64,000 nucleotides of DNA from Ignavibacteria bacterium (GTDB lineage: Bacteria; Bacteroidota; Ignavibacteria; Kapaibacteriales; UBA4661). The position numbers were made by a program, and so were the translations under genes. The stretch covers positions 1 to 64,000 of the forward strand of contig CANHDJ010000001.1 in assembly GCA_947459425.1 (NCBI GenBank), written 5' to 3'. The notes under the pieces are model-generated. The model saw nothing but the letters and a program-made list of their open reading frames with translations, made no database searches and was not told the DNA's origin. Shown here piece after piece: positions 8,593 to 17,709 of this stretch (positions are counted from its first letter, which is position 1; every line of letters starts with the position of its first letter).

Positions 8593-8674
8593 GGCAATCT
8601 CTCCTTCAAATTCTTTATGAGTTCAAGTAAAATCGCAGAATACTGTTATGCCGCCAGAAGCAGCCAGTACGCAT

Positions 8675-9070
8675 TTAATAAATCGTGCAGAGGACTTCGC
8701 CACCGACATTGAGTTTGCGAGCCTCTTTATCAGTAATAACACCTTTTGGAGTAGAAAGTATCGCTACACCAAGACCACTCCGTACTCGAGGCGCTTCTGC
8801 TGAGGGCGTGTAACGACGCAGACCTGGTCGGCTGACACGAGCAATTTTATCAAACGGTGCCCGACCATTAAAATATCGGAGCGAAACGCGCAAAATATTT
8901 TGCTTGTTATCTTCGATTAGTTGATAATCCGCAATATAACCCTGCTCCTTCATGATTTTTGCAATAGCAATCTTCATTTTGGATGATGGGACATCTAAAC
9001 GCTTATGACGCGCTTTAGAGGCATTACGGACGCGAGTCAGAAAATCGGATATTGGATCAGTAACCTGCAT
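8675..9070 (-). CDS. rpsH: 30S ribosomal protein S8
   Basis: S8 binds central 16S rRNA and in E. coli represses the spc operon. I use the ATG at 9070 (MQVTDPISDFLTRVRNA), the canonical N-terminus, giving 131 residues. The open frame extends to 9121 but adds 17 residues without counterpart in S8. The conserved end GVAILSTPKGVITDKEARKLNVGGEVLC is complete. Confidence 0.97.
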   Translation of the reverse strand: MQVTDPISDFLTRVRNASKARHKRLDVPSSKMKIAIAKIMKEQGYIADYQLIEDNKQNILRVSLRYFNGRAPFDKIARVSRPGLRRYTPSAEAPRVRSGLGVAILSTPKGVITDKEARKLNVGGEVLCTIY

Positions 9071-9127
9071 TGTACTTGAGCAATTGATGATACTTTTTAG
9101 ATAATTGTTTCGATATTGCAAAGCAAA

Positions 9128-9397
9128 TCACCAACTGGATTTGCGAATGCCTGGAATCTTGCCGTCAAGAGCCAACTCGCGGAACTTATTTCGTCCCAAA
9201 CCGAATTTGCGATACACTCCCCTGCCGCGACCAGTCAAGCTACAACGATTACGAAGACGTGTTGGTGCGCTGTTACGAGGGAGTTTCTGCAATCCCTCCC
9301 AATCACCTGCTTCCTTTAGTAAAGCGCGTTTTTCAGCATATTTATCGACAAGTTTCTGACGCTTTGCATTGCGTGCTTTAATTGCTGTTGTTGACAT
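9128..9397 (-). CDS. rpsN: 30S ribosomal protein S14, zinc-free form
   Basis: The 89-residue protein is the longer C-minus type of S14: it lacks the two CxxC zinc pairs found in the about 61-residue form and keeps only one Cys ([20 protein letters not shown]). It sits between rplE and rpsH as expected. Confidence 0.97.
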   Translation of the reverse strand: MSTTAIKARNAKRQKLVDKYAEKRALLKEAGDWEGLQKLPRNSAPTRLRNRCSLTGRGRGVYRKFGLGRNKFRELALDGKIPGIRKSSW

Positions 9398-9445
9398 AAT
9401 CGTTTGAGGATAAGAAATAAATTCTTCGGTACTTACCTACATTAC

Positions 9446-10093
9446 TTATGCGGCAGTTTCTTGTTGTTTACGGAATGGGAAACCAAATTCTTTCAAAAGA
9501 GCGTAGGCTTCCTCGTCTGTCTGAGCAGTTGTTACAAACGTAACATCCATACCACGTATCTTGGAAACTTTATCAACATCAATTTCAGGGAAGATAATCT
9601 GCTCCTTAATCCCCATAGAATAATTACCGCGCCCATCAAATGATTTATCCGAAAGACCACGAAAATCCCGGATGCGAGGTGCAACAATGTTAATAAATCT
9701 GTCTAAAAACTCGTACATATGCGCTCTCCGCAGCGTCACACGGCAACCAATTGGCTGATTGACACGAAGTTTGAAGTTAGAGATAGCTTCTTTAGCCAAA
9801 GTAACAGCAGGACGCTGACCAGTTATGAGCTCCATCTCCGTAACGGCAGACTGAACTATTTTTTGATCTTGCGTTGCGGCACCAACCCCCATATTGATAA
9901 CAATCTTATGCAACTTGGGAACTTGCATCACGGAGCTATAATTAAACTTTTTCATAAGCGCTGGCACTACATTTTCTTTGTAGATTTTTGCCAAGCGAGC
10001 GTCTGGTGCTTTGGGGGAATTTTCTGGAAGACGACCGCCTTCTAATGAAAACTCTGCTTTTTTCGATTTTACTTGCTGTTGCTGCTTTGCCAT
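9446..10093 (-). CDS. rplE: 50S ribosomal protein L5, N-terminally extended
   Basis: L5 forms the central protuberance with 5S rRNA. The core (from about residue 35: [16 protein letters not shown], then VGAATQDQK and the end [21 protein letters not shown]) is standard. The product is 215 residues, about 30 more than usual L5 (about 180). The extension ([19 protein letters not shown]) is hydrophilic and low complexity. No ATG, GTG or TTG with a ribosome binding site lies closer to the core, so I keep the ATG at 10093, which itself has no clear Shine-Dalgarno sequence. Confidence 0.95.
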   Translation of the reverse strand: MAKQQQQVKSKKAEFSLEGGRLPENSPKAPDARLAKIYKENVVPALMKKFNYSSVMQVPKLHKIVINMGVGAATQDQKIVQSAVTEMELITGQRPAVTLAKEAISNFKLRVNQPIGCRVTLRRAHMYEFLDRFINIVAPRIRDFRGLSDKSFDGRGNYSMGIKEQIIFPEIDVDKVSKIRGMDVTFVTTAQTDEEAYALLKEFGFPFRKQQETAA

Positions 10094-10162
10094 AGCGATA
10101 AATATTCAAGAAGGATAATAGTTTCTGACTGAAGAAGTACGGGAATGTAAAATATCTACCCT

Positions 10163-10483
10163 TTAGACTTCTTCGCCAGTGGTTCTTGCGATACGAACAC
10201 GGCTTTTTTGCCCATCTTGTTCAACATTCTTCACTCCAAGACGTGTGGGATTACCTGCACCATCAAGAAGCAGAACATTAGAATAGTGAATTGGCATTTC
10301 GCGCTCAATAATTTGCCCCTGCTGCGCATTTGGGGTCGGACGGGTATGGCGTTTACGAACATTCACACCCTCAACAATCAGGCGCATCTTTTCTGGCAAA
10401 AGCTGGATAACACGACCTTCTTTGCCTTTATCATTTCCAGCAATAATGCGAACAGTGTCGCCTTTTTTAATTTTGAGTTTCAT
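10163..10483 (-). CDS. rplX: 50S ribosomal protein L24
   Basis: L24 starts large-subunit assembly. The 106-residue protein has the KOW motif (KKGDTVRIIAGNDKGKEGRVIQ) and the following VEGVNVRKRHTRP. The 88-base gap to rplN is a little longer than its neighbours and holds nothing that I can assign. Confidence 0.97.
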   Translation of the reverse strand: MKLKIKKGDTVRIIAGNDKGKEGRVIQLLPEKMRLIVEGVNVRKRHTRPTPNAQQGQIIEREMPIHYSNVLLLDGAGNPTRLGVKNVEQDGQKSRVRIARTTGEEV

Positions 10484-10571
10484 ATCAGGTCAAAAGAATA
10501 AATATCTTCATCAAATTCATGCTTACCTCGTTTAATTCCCAGGACAAGCAACGCATTTGGTTGCCTTACCT

Positions 10572-10940
10572 TTAAAGAACTTCAGGCGCGAGAGAGACAA
10601 TTTTCATAAAACTCTTGTCGCGGAGTTCACGAGCAACTGGACCAAAAATGCGCGTACCACGAGGCTCACCTTGATTGTTTAGAAGCACAGCAGCATTTTC
10701 GTCAAAGCGAATATACGAGCCATCCTTCCGGCGAATCTCTTTTTTTGTACGGACAATCACAGCGCGAGATTTATCACCTTTTTTTACACCCGCGTTTGGG
10801 ATAGCATCTTTTACTGACACAACGATAATGTCGCCAATTCCAGCATAACGCTTTTCGTGTCCGCCTAAAACTCGAATACAGCGAACTCTTCTTGCGCCGG
10901 AATTATCGGCAACGACGAGGTTTGTTTCTTCTTGAATCAT
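10572..10940 (-). CDS. rplN: 50S ribosomal protein L14
   Basis: L14 forms part of intersubunit bridges. The 122-residue protein begins [22 protein letters not shown] and ends with [12 protein letters not shown], as in the family. Standard length and position. Confidence 0.98.
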   Translation of the reverse strand: MIQEETNLVVADNSGARRVRCIRVLGGHEKRYAGIGDIIVVSVKDAIPNAGVKKGDKSRAVIVRTKKEIRRKDGSYIRFDENAAVLLNNQGEPRGTRIFGPVARELRDKSFMKIVSLAPEVL

Positions 10941-10988
10941 CGCAAATTACGCTCACTTTCTGGTGAAAAATAGTCGCAGGTGAAAAAA

Positions 10989-11279
10989 TTACTTCGCACG
11001 CTCAAGTACTTCAACCAATCGCCAGCGCTTATGAGCGCTCAAAGGACGAGTTTCCATGATACGAACCGTATCACCTTCACTGCAAGTATTCTCGGCATCA
11101 TGAGCCATGAACTTGGTTGTCTTCTTGAAGTATTTTTTGTAGAGCGGATGCGCTACTTGACGTTCAACGGCAACAATAATTGTTTTGTCCATTTTTTTGG
11201 CGCTAACAACTTTGCCGATTTTCACTTTGCGTCTTCCGCGTTGAGTCTGTGTTTGTGTCGTTTCCATGTTGGAATCCAT
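10989..11279 (-). CDS. rpsQ: 30S ribosomal protein S17
   Basis: S17 is a primary 16S rRNA-binding OB-fold protein. The core ([21 protein letters not shown], then [25 protein letters not shown]) is complete. The product is 96 residues with a Thr/Gln-rich N-terminus; starting at Met5 (11267) is also possible. Confidence 0.97.
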   Translation of the reverse strand: MDSNMETTQTQTQRGRRKVKIGKVVSAKKMDKTIIVAVERQVAHPLYKKYFKKTTKFMAHDAENTCSEGDTVRIMETRPLSAHKRWRLVEVLERAK

Positions 11280-11292
11280 GTTGGCTTAATCG

Positions 11293-11496
11293 TTATTTTG
11301 AACGTTCACGCTCACCAATGATGGTGTTGATCCGAGCAATATCTTTGCGAAGGGTCGCCAAATATGCTGTGTTTTCCAGTTCGCCGAGCGTCTTTTTGAA
11401 ACGAAGATTAGTCAGTGTTTCTTGCGCATCTTTCAAATTCATCGCCAAATCGGCATCATTTAGTTTGCGCAAGTCTTCAGATTTACGAGCTTTCAT
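11293..11496 (-). CDS. rpmC: 50S ribosomal protein L29
   Basis: A 67-residue two-helix protein located next to the polypeptide exit. It has the family pattern LRKLNDADLAMNLKDAQETL and NLRFKKTLGELENTAYLATLRKDIARINT. It lies 14 bases from rplP and 13 from rpsQ. Confidence 0.97.
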   Translation of the reverse strand: MKARKSEDLRKLNDADLAMNLKDAQETLTNLRFKKTLGELENTAYLATLRKDIARINTIIGERERSK

Positions 11497-11510
11497 TGTC
11501 TTTTGCTCCT

Positions 11511-11936
11511 TTAGTGATGCTCTTGCGCGTCGATGCGCGTTACAAATTTCGTTTTAATTGGCAATTTATGAGAAGCAAGACGCATTGCCTCCATCGCCTT
11601 TTCTTTTGGTACACCATCCAATTCAAAGAGAATACGACCCGGCTTGACGACAGCAACATAGTATTCAGTGCTACCTTTACCGGAGCCCATTCGTACCTCG
11701 GCTGGCTTCTTGGTGTACGGCTTATCAGGAAAGATACGAATCCAAACTTTACCATCACGGCGAAGATAACGATTAATAGCGATACGCGCCGACTCAATTT
11801 GACGGTTGGTAATCCAAGCCGGCTCAAGCGCTTTCAAGCCAAACGTGCCGAAAGCTACCTGTGAGCCACGATACGCTTTACCTTTCATTCTACCGCGCTG
11901 AGTTTTACGGTATTTTACTCTTTTGGGTAACAGCAT
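11511..11936 (-). CDS. rplP: 50S ribosomal protein L16
   Basis: L16 organises the A-site tRNA elbow region of 23S rRNA. The 141-residue protein begins [21 protein letters not shown] and has the signature region [22 protein letters not shown], both standard. Confidence 0.98.
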   Translation of the reverse strand: MLLPKRVKYRKTQRGRMKGKAYRGSQVAFGTFGLKALEPAWITNRQIESARIAINRYLRRDGKVWIRIFPDKPYTKKPAEVRMGSGKGSTEYYVAVVKPGRILFELDGVPKEKAMEAMRLASHKLPIKTKFVTRIDAQEHH

Positions 11937-12030
11937 GATATTTCCTTAATGCTTTTAATGCGTAGTTGCTAAGTTCAAGTGTGCTTTTTTGCTATGCTGG
12001 TATTGTCTCAAGTATTCAATCAAGAGCAAT

Positions 12031-12720
12031 TCAGCGCGAAGATTTTGAATTCCCAGGTGTAGTTGCTGGTTTTTCCTGATACATAGAGGCACTTCCGCCC
12101 AAGACTTCACCAAGACAAACCCAAACTTTGATGCCAATCGCACCATAAATTGTTTGTGCAGTGCCAGTTGCATAGTCAATATTAGCGCGAAGAGTATGCA
12201 AAGGAACTCGCCCTTCACGATACTGTTCCATGCGAGACATATCAGCTCCACCCAAACGACCATTGCAAACTATACGTACGCCCTCAGCACCCATGCGCAT
12301 TGCTGCACTTACACCTTGCTTCATTGCACGCCTGTAGGATATGCGTCCTTCTAACTGTTGAGCGATAGTGTCTGCCACAAGCTGTGCATCAATCTCTGGG
12401 CGTTTTATCTCACTGATGAGAATTTTCACCTCTTTGGAGGTAATTTTCTTTAACTCTTCTTCAAGTTGCGCAATTTCCTTGCCTGAGCGCCCAATAACTA
12501 CACCTGGGCGGGAGGTTTTAATGGTGAGGCGAATCTGCTTTGGTGTGCGCTCGACAATAATACGAGAGATACCCGCTTTTTTCAGACGTTCATGCAGGTA
12601 TTTGCGTACCATTATATCCTCAGAGAGCTTACTGGCGAAATTCTTCTCATCGAACCAGTTTGCATCCCAAGCGCGAATGATTCCAAGACGGAAACCAATG
12701 GGGTTAGTTTTCTGACCCAA
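12031..12720 (-). CDS. rpsC: 30S ribosomal protein S3 (TTG start)
   Basis: S3 is at the mRNA entry site. The canonical N-terminus, Met-GQKTNPIGFRLG, begins at a TTG (12720-12718) with AGGAG seven bases upstream. The open frame reaches an ATG at 12783, but that start would overlap rplV and adds 21 residues never seen in S3. With the TTG start the product is 229 residues with the KH domain (PGVVIGRSGKEIAQLEEEL) and a C-terminal domain ending GVKVW-like (IGIKVWVCLGEVL). Confidence 0.95.
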   Translation of the reverse strand: MGQKTNPIGFRLGIIRAWDANWFDEKNFASKLSEDIMVRKYLHERLKKAGISRIIVERTPKQIRLTIKTSRPGVVIGRSGKEIAQLEEELKKITSKEVKILISEIKRPEIDAQLVADTIAQQLEGRISYRRAMKQGVSAAMRMGAEGVRIVCNGRLGGADMSRMEQYREGRVPLHTLRANIDYATGTAQTIYGAIGIKVWVCLGEVLGGSASMYQEKPATTPGNSKSSR

Positions 12721-12760
12721 GGCTAATCTCCTAATAATCGAAATTGTACGTTGTAAATAA

Positions 12761-13114
12761 TTAGCTGACGGATTGAACGACAATAGTCAAATGATTCATG
12801 CGCTTACGAATACGATAAGCACGTCCCATTGGAGCGGGGCTTATCCGTCGAAGCATTGGCCCACCATTAACAAACGCTGCCGCTACCTTTGCATCATCCA
12901 TATCAAATCGAGCATTTTCATGCTTATCTTCAAGATTTGCGTAGGCAGAGCGAAGCACGAACTCCGCGTCGCGTGCTGCGTGTTTAGGGTTAAATTTAAG
13001 CAAAGCCATCGCCTCGGCAACGCTTTTGCCCCGAATCATATCAATAACAAGACGCATTTTACGGGGTGAACCCGGAAGAAAACGCTTAGTTGCTCTTGCT
13101 TCAAACTTTTGCAT
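12761..13114 (-). CDS. rplV: 50S ribosomal protein L22
   Basis: L22 lines the exit tunnel with its long beta-hairpin. The 117-residue protein has SPRKMRLVIDMIRGKSVAEA and the hairpin/tip region GPMLRRISPAPMGRAYRIRKR. Standard position between rpsS and rpsC. Confidence 0.97.
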   Translation of the reverse strand: MQKFEARATKRFLPGSPRKMRLVIDMIRGKSVAEAMALLKFNPKHAARDAEFVLRSAYANLEDKHENARFDMDDAKVAAAFVNGGPMLRRISPAPMGRAYRIRKRMNHLTIVVQSVS

Positions 13115-13134
13115 TGGTGTAACCTTTGGAAAAA

Positions 13135-13416
13135 TTATTTGCCTTTAAGATCTTTTCTGTTGCCGGCATGACCTTTGTAAGTACGTGTCGGCGCAAACTC
13201 ACCGAGTTTGTGACCGACCATATTCTCAGTAACATAAACAGGGATAAATTTATTCCCATTATGCACCGCGAAGGTATGACCGACAAACTCAGGAGCAATG
13301 GTCGAAGCACGCGACCACGTTTTAACAACAACTTTTTTGTTGGACGCATTAAGAGCGCTGACTTTCTTTGCCAGCTTAATGCTGATAAAAGGTCCTTTTT
13401 TAAGCGAACGTGCCAT
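13135..13416 (-). CDS. rpsS: 30S ribosomal protein S19
   Basis: S19 is in the 30S head next to S13. The 93-residue protein begins [11 protein letters not shown] and has [23 protein letters not shown], the family signature. Confidence 0.98.
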   Translation of the reverse strand: MARSLKKGPFISIKLAKKVSALNASNKKVVVKTWSRASTIAPEFVGHTFAVHNGNKFIPVYVTENMVGHKLGEFAPTRTYKGHAGNRKDLKGK

Positions 13417-13452
13417 TGTTAGGTTATTCTAAAGTGTTTACGTGGTAAGAAT

Positions 13453-14289
13453 TTACTTCACTCTGCGACGAACAATGTCTTTGTCGGATGATTTACGTTT
13501 TTTACGGGTTTTCAAGCCTTTTGCAAGCTGCCCCCATGGCGAGCGAGGATGTTGACGACCACCACCAGATTTTGAGCGCCCCTCACCACCGCCCATTGGG
13601 TGGTCAACGGGGTTCATCGCCATACCGCGTGACTGAGGTCTTACACCGAACCAAATCATACGACCCGCTTTACCATACGAAATATTTTCGTGGTCTGCAT
13701 TACCGATCGTACCAAGAGTTGCCATACAACTCACAGGAACCAATCGCACTTCGCTTGAAGGTAGTTTGATTTGCGCATTCTTTTCATCACGTGCAACCAA
13801 AACCACGGCATTGCCTGCACTTCTCGCGATTTGCCCACCTTTACCTGGCTTCATCTCAACATTATGAATGAAAGAGCCTACAGGGATCTTTGCAAGCGGA
13901 AGAGCATTTCCATCACGGATTTCAGCTGTCGGTCCCGATTGAAGAATATCACCGACTTTTATTGAAGCAGGAGCAAGAATATACCGAAGCTCGCCATCAT
14001 CATATTTCAAAAGAGCTATTCGTGCTGTTCGGTTCGGATCATATTCAATAGCTTCTACTCGCGCGTTAATACCATGCTTATTTCGCTTAAAGTCAATAAT
14101 CCGATAACGGCGCTTATGACCACCGCCCCTGTGGCGCGATGTAATCCGCCCGGTATTATTACGACCGCCTGATTTTTTAAGAGGAGCAAGAAGGCTTCTC
14201 TCTGGCGTTGACTTTGTTATTTCCTCAAACGTACTTACAGAATAGAAGCGCGTTCCTGGTGTAATCGGTTTAAGTTTGCGAAGAGCCAT
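13453..14289 (-). CDS. rplB: 50S ribosomal protein L2
   Basis: L2 supports the peptidyl-transferase centre. The 278-residue protein starts [17 protein letters not shown] and contains [20 protein letters not shown], and the C-terminal [15 protein letters not shown] with the conserved His. Standard length. Confidence 0.98.
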   Translation of the reverse strand: MALRKLKPITPGTRFYSVSTFEEITKSTPERSLLAPLKKSGGRNNTGRITSRHRGGGHKRRYRIIDFKRNKHGINARVEAIEYDPNRTARIALLKYDDGELRYILAPASIKVGDILQSGPTAEIRDGNALPLAKIPVGSFIHNVEMKPGKGGQIARSAGNAVVLVARDEKNAQIKLPSSEVRLVPVSCMATLGTIGNADHENISYGKAGRMIWFGVRPQSRGMAMNPVDHPMGGGEGRSKSGGGRQHPRSPWGQLAKGLKTRKKRKSSDKDIVRRRVK

Positions 14290-14345
14290 AATTCTAGATT
14301 CGTTTTAGAGCGAAGATTGGATACAGTTAGGCTATTTCAGTAAAA

Positions 14346-14639
14346 TTATTCGTTAGCGCCTGTACCGATGTCAATAGTTTGTCCGCTTTTGAGCGTAACG
14401 TATGCCTTTTTGCGGGCTGCCGATTTCCCTGCAAACCGACCTCTTTTTGTGAATTGAACAGTTCGCTTAGGACGCACGCGAATCGTACGAATGCTGATGA
14501 CATCCACAGTAAACTGATTTTCTATTGCTTTACGAATCTCAATTTTATTCGCCTTGACGTCAACTTCAAAAGCGTATTGACGAGAGGTATTAAGTTTCGT
14601 AGCTTTTTCGGTGATAATGGGTCGTTTCAGAACTTGCAT
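14346..14639 (-). CDS. rplW: 50S ribosomal protein L23
   Basis: L23 sits at the exit tunnel and docks trigger factor and SRP. The 97-residue protein has RPIITEKATKLN and FEVDVKANKIEIRKAIENQFTVDV, the L23 signatures. Confidence 0.97.
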   Translation of the reverse strand: MQVLKRPIITEKATKLNTSRQYAFEVDVKANKIEIRKAIENQFTVDVISIRTIRVRPKRTVQFTKRGRFAGKSAARKKAYVTLKSGQTIDIGTGANE

Positions 14640-14662
14640 CGTAGTTTCCTCGTAATTGACCT

Positions 14663-15289
14663 TTACTCTGCAAAGGTTTTGATAAGGACATCAACCGCGC
14701 TTTTATGCACAAGAACTTTCTTGTTGCTCAGGATGTCATATGTTGAGATTTTGTCAGCAACTTGCGTTGTAAGCCGTTCAATATTACGCGAAGAAAGATA
14801 AACATTATCATTACTTGCTGGAAGCAAATGCAATATTTTTTGCCCCGTAAGATTGAGTGCCGAAAGAACTTCAGCCATTTGCTTTGTCTTAATTGAAGCA
14901 AAATTCAAATCTTCAACAACGACAAAGTTACTTTCTCGCACACGAAGCGTCAGAGCAGATTTACGCGCAAGACGAACAACTTTCTTTGGCAACTTTACTG
15001 AATAGGTATGTGGGCGAGGACCAAAGACCGTACCACCACCAACCCACAATGGAGAACGAGTCGAACCGGAACGTGCCGTGCCGCGACCTTTTTGACGCCA
15101 AGGCTTTTTACCACCACCAGAGACCTCAGCCTTTTCTTTGGCTTTATGCGTACCCTGACGTTGATGAGCGAGATATTGGCGAACAGCAAGATACATCGCG
15201 TGCTCATGCGGCTCAACATTGAAAATTAAGTCTGGAAGTTCTACTTGTCCAGAAACTTTACCGTCTTTTGAAAAAACATCAGATTTCAT
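14663..15289 (-). CDS. rplD: 50S ribosomal protein L4
   Basis: L4 lines the exit tunnel and in E. coli also represses the S10 operon. I use the ATG at 15289 (MKSDVFSKDGKV) because AAGGA lies about nine bases upstream; an ATG at 15316 is possible. The 208-residue protein has the tunnel-loop region GGGKKPWRQKGRGTARSGSTR and the C-terminal domain is complete. Confidence 0.96.
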   Translation of the reverse strand: MKSDVFSKDGKVSGQVELPDLIFNVEPHEHAMYLAVRQYLAHQRQGTHKAKEKAEVSGGGKKPWRQKGRGTARSGSTRSPLWVGGGTVFGPRPHTYSVKLPKKVVRLARKSALTLRVRESNFVVVEDLNFASIKTKQMAEVLSALNLTGQKILHLLPASNDNVYLSSRNIERLTTQVADKISTYDILSNKKVLVHKSAVDVLIKTFAE

Positions 15290-15362
15290 AATCACATTTC
15301 CTTCAGGGTATTCCATTTGAGGAATTCTTCAAGCTATATTCGAGAGTTAATCTTAGTTCTGA

Positions 15363-15983
15363 TTAAAGTTTTACAATCTCAACGATTGTATTGGGAGCGC
15401 CTGGGATACTTCCTTTAACGATAAGGAGATTGGATTCAGGGACAATACGCAAAACTTTCAAGTTCCGCACGGTAATCCTCTCACCACCCATACGACCCGC
15501 CATGCGCATACCTTTGAATACACGCGAAGGAAAGGACGAAGAACCAATCGAACCGGGGGCGCGAGGCCTATCGGATTGTCCGTGCGTTGTCATACCAATT
15601 CCACCAAAATGGTGGCGCTTTACAACACCTTGAAAACCACGTCCTTTAGACTCACCTGAAATTTTAAGTTTGTCTCCAACAGTAAAGTCAGCAACAGTCA
15701 GTTCATCACCAACCTTAACCTGCTTTTTAACGTTGCGAAACTCACGAAGATAGCGCCTAAATTCTACTTTTGCCTTTGCGAAGTGACCCGCAAGCGGCTT
15801 ATTGACTTTACGAGCCGGGATTTGACCAAAGCCAATCTGTACAGACTCATATCCATCATTTTCTTTCGTGCGCACTTGCACGACTGGGCAGGGACCAGCT
15901 TCTATAACAGTGCATGGAATATAATCTCCAGCTTCTGTAAAAATACTTGTCATGCCTATTTTTCTGCCGAGTAATACACTCAT
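15363..15983 (-). CDS. rplC: 50S ribosomal protein L3
   Basis: L3 reaches the peptidyl-transferase centre. The 206-residue protein starts MSVLLGRKIGMTSIFTEAG and has GFQGVVKRHHFGG followed by HGQSDRPRAPGSIGSSS, the family core. It lies 14 bases after rpsJ. Confidence 0.98.
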   Translation of the reverse strand: MSVLLGRKIGMTSIFTEAGDYIPCTVIEAGPCPVVQVRTKENDGYESVQIGFGQIPARKVNKPLAGHFAKAKVEFRRYLREFRNVKKQVKVGDELTVADFTVGDKLKISGESKGRGFQGVVKRHHFGGIGMTTHGQSDRPRAPGSIGSSSFPSRVFKGMRMAGRMGGERITVRNLKVLRIVPESNLLIVKGSIPGAPNTIVEIVKL

Positions 15984-15997
15984 TGTTGTTTGGCTCC

Positions 15998-16306
15998 TTA
16001 AACTTTGATTTCAACATCTACGCCGGCAGGTAATTCCAAGCGCATAAGGGAATCCACTGTTTTTGGCGTGGAATTCAGAATATCAATAAGACGCTTATGA
16101 GTGCGTGATTCAAACTGCTCACGCGACTTTTTGTCAACGTGAGGAGAACGCAGGACGGTATAAATTTGCTTCTCAGTCGGGAGCGGAATCGGTCCGGAAA
16201 TCACGGCACCGGTTTGCTTCACTGTACGAATGATGCGCTCTGCCGACTTGTCAATCAAATTGTGGTCGTAGGACTTCAGCTTTATCCGAATTTTCTGACG
16301 TGCCAC
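15998..16306 (-). CDS. rpsJ: 30S ribosomal protein S10 (GTG start)
   Basis: S10 is in the 30S head and is also the NusE antitermination factor. The canonical N-terminus, [17 protein letters not shown], starts at a GTG (16306-16304) with AGAGG eight bases upstream. The open frame extends to 16423 but those 39 extra codons fall in the structured tuf-rpsJ spacer and have no counterpart in S10. The 102-residue product ends AGVDVEIKV. Confidence 0.96.
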   Translation of the reverse strand: MARQKIRIKLKSYDHNLIDKSAERIIRTVKQTGAVISGPIPLPTEKQIYTVLRSPHVDKKSREQFESRTHKRLIDILNSTPKTVDSLMRLELPAGVDVEIKV

Positions 16307-16335
16307 GTTATTGCCTCTTTCAGTGAAACCTTGTA

Positions 16336-16428
16336 ATGCGAATTTGTGGTTTGAGAGAACAATGCGAAAGCAGTTATAACTTATGCCTTGACCGCCTTCG
16401 CATTTTCCCGTGCCTTTATCCAAGGCAT
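16336..16428 (-). promoter_or_regulatory. tuf-rpsJ spacer with alternative base pairings
   Basis: The 128-base spacer before rpsJ holds two overlapping pairings. One is an 8-bp helix, 16383-16390 (ATGCCTTG) with 16421-16428 (CAAGGCAT). The loop of that helix contains TTCGCAT (16397-16403), which is complementary to two upstream copies of ATGCGAA (16362-16368 and 16336-16342). The pairings could form a pseudoknot or compete. Position just before rpsJ, and the presence of an L4-controlled leader before rpsJ in E. coli, suggest an autoregulatory leader; this is inference. Confidence 0.4.
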
Positions 16429-16434
16429 ATTAAA

Positions 16435-17643
16435 TTACTCAAGAATTTTCGTAACAACGCCAGAGCCTACCGTGCGACCACCTTCGCGGATTGCGAAGCG
16501 AAGTCCTTCTTCCATAGCGATTGTCGTAATAAGTTCGATGCTCAAATTATCAAGGTTGTCGCCAGGCATAACCATTTCTGTACCGCCAGGAAGGGTCGCA
16601 ACACCAGTCACATCCGTTGTACGGAAGTAGAACTGAGGACGATAACCATTAAAGAACGGCGTATGACGACCACCTTCTTCTTTGGACAATACATAGACCT
16701 GAGCAGTGAATTTTTTATGCGGGGTAATTGAACCGGGCTTTGCAAGAACCATACCGCGCTCAAGCTCGTTTTTATCAACACCGCGCAGAAGCAAACCAAC
16801 GTTGTCGCCTGCTTGACCTTCATCAAGCAACTTACGGAACATCTCAATACCCGTAACGATGGTCTTTTTATTCAAGCCAAGACCGATAATCTCAACTTCT
16901 TCGTTCACTTTAACGATTCCACGCTCAATACGTCCCGTTCCTACGGTTCCACGTCCTGTAATTGAGAATACGTCTTCAATCGGCATCAAGAATGGCTTAT
17001 CAACAGCACGTTCCGGCATTGGGATATAACTATCAACAGCATCCATAAGCTCATAAATACATTTCAAACGCTCGTCGTCAGGCTTCACAGCAGGATCAGC
17101 ACCAGCATCAAGAGCTTTGAGAGCAGAACCTTTAACGATTGGCGTATCATCGCCAGGGAAATTGTAGCGCGTAAGCAACTCACGGATTTCCATTTCAACA
17201 AGTTCAACAAGCTCTGGATCGGCAATATCAATCTTGTTCATAAACACTACAATACGAGGCACACCTACTTGACGAGCAAGAACGATATGCTCACGTGTTT
17301 GCGGCATCGGACCATCGGTCGCAGCTACAACAAGGACAGCACCGTCCATTTGCGCAGCACCAGTGATCATGTTCTTAACGTAATCGGCGTGACCAGGACA
17401 GTCAACGTGCGCATAGTGGCGTTTTTCTGTCTCATATTCAACGTGCGCAGTAGCTATGGTGATCCCACGTGCCTTTTCTTCGGGCGCGTTATCAATCGAA
17501 TCATAACCACGAAACTGAGCATTGCCTTTTTTTGCAAGACCAGCAGTAATAGCAGCCGTCAAGGTTGTTTTACCATGGTCAACGTGTCCGATTGTACCGA
17601 CATTCACGTGCGGTTTATTGCGCTCGAATTTCTCTTTAGCCAT
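16435..17643 (-). CDS. tuf: elongation factor Tu
   Basis: EF-Tu brings aminoacyl-tRNA to the ribosome. The 402-residue GTPase has all G motifs: GHVDHGKT (G1, about 19-26), DCPGHADY (G3) and NKID (G4), and the two C-terminal barrels. The family is usually about 394-400 residues. It lies between fusA and rpsJ, so the str and S10 operons are joined here. It is the only tuf copy in this window. Confidence 0.98.
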   Translation of the reverse strand: MAKEKFERNKPHVNVGTIGHVDHGKTTLTAAITAGLAKKGNAQFRGYDSIDNAPEEKARGITIATAHVEYETEKRHYAHVDCPGHADYVKNMITGAAQMDGAVLVVAATDGPMPQTREHIVLARQVGVPRIVVFMNKIDIADPELVELVEMEIRELLTRYNFPGDDTPIVKGSALKALDAGADPAVKPDDERLKCIYELMDAVDSYIPMPERAVDKPFLMPIEDVFSITGRGTVGTGRIERGIVKVNEEVEIIGLGLNKKTIVTGIEMFRKLLDEGQAGDNVGLLLRGVDKNELERGMVLAKPGSITPHKKFTAQVYVLSKEEGGRHTPFFNGYRPQFYFRTTDVTGVATLPGGTEMVMPGDNLDNLSIELITTIAMEEGLRFAIREGGRTVGSGVVTKILE

Positions 17644-17709
17644 TGTAGTAGCTCCTCAATGCAGTGAAAAATTGTGAAAGAGATAAAAAATGTATTTGAG
17701 TTCTATTTT

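Noticed and set aside
12721-12783. Upstream ATG start for rpsC
   Set aside because: It overlaps the rplV end, adds 21 residues not known in S3, and the TTG start has a perfect ribosome binding site.
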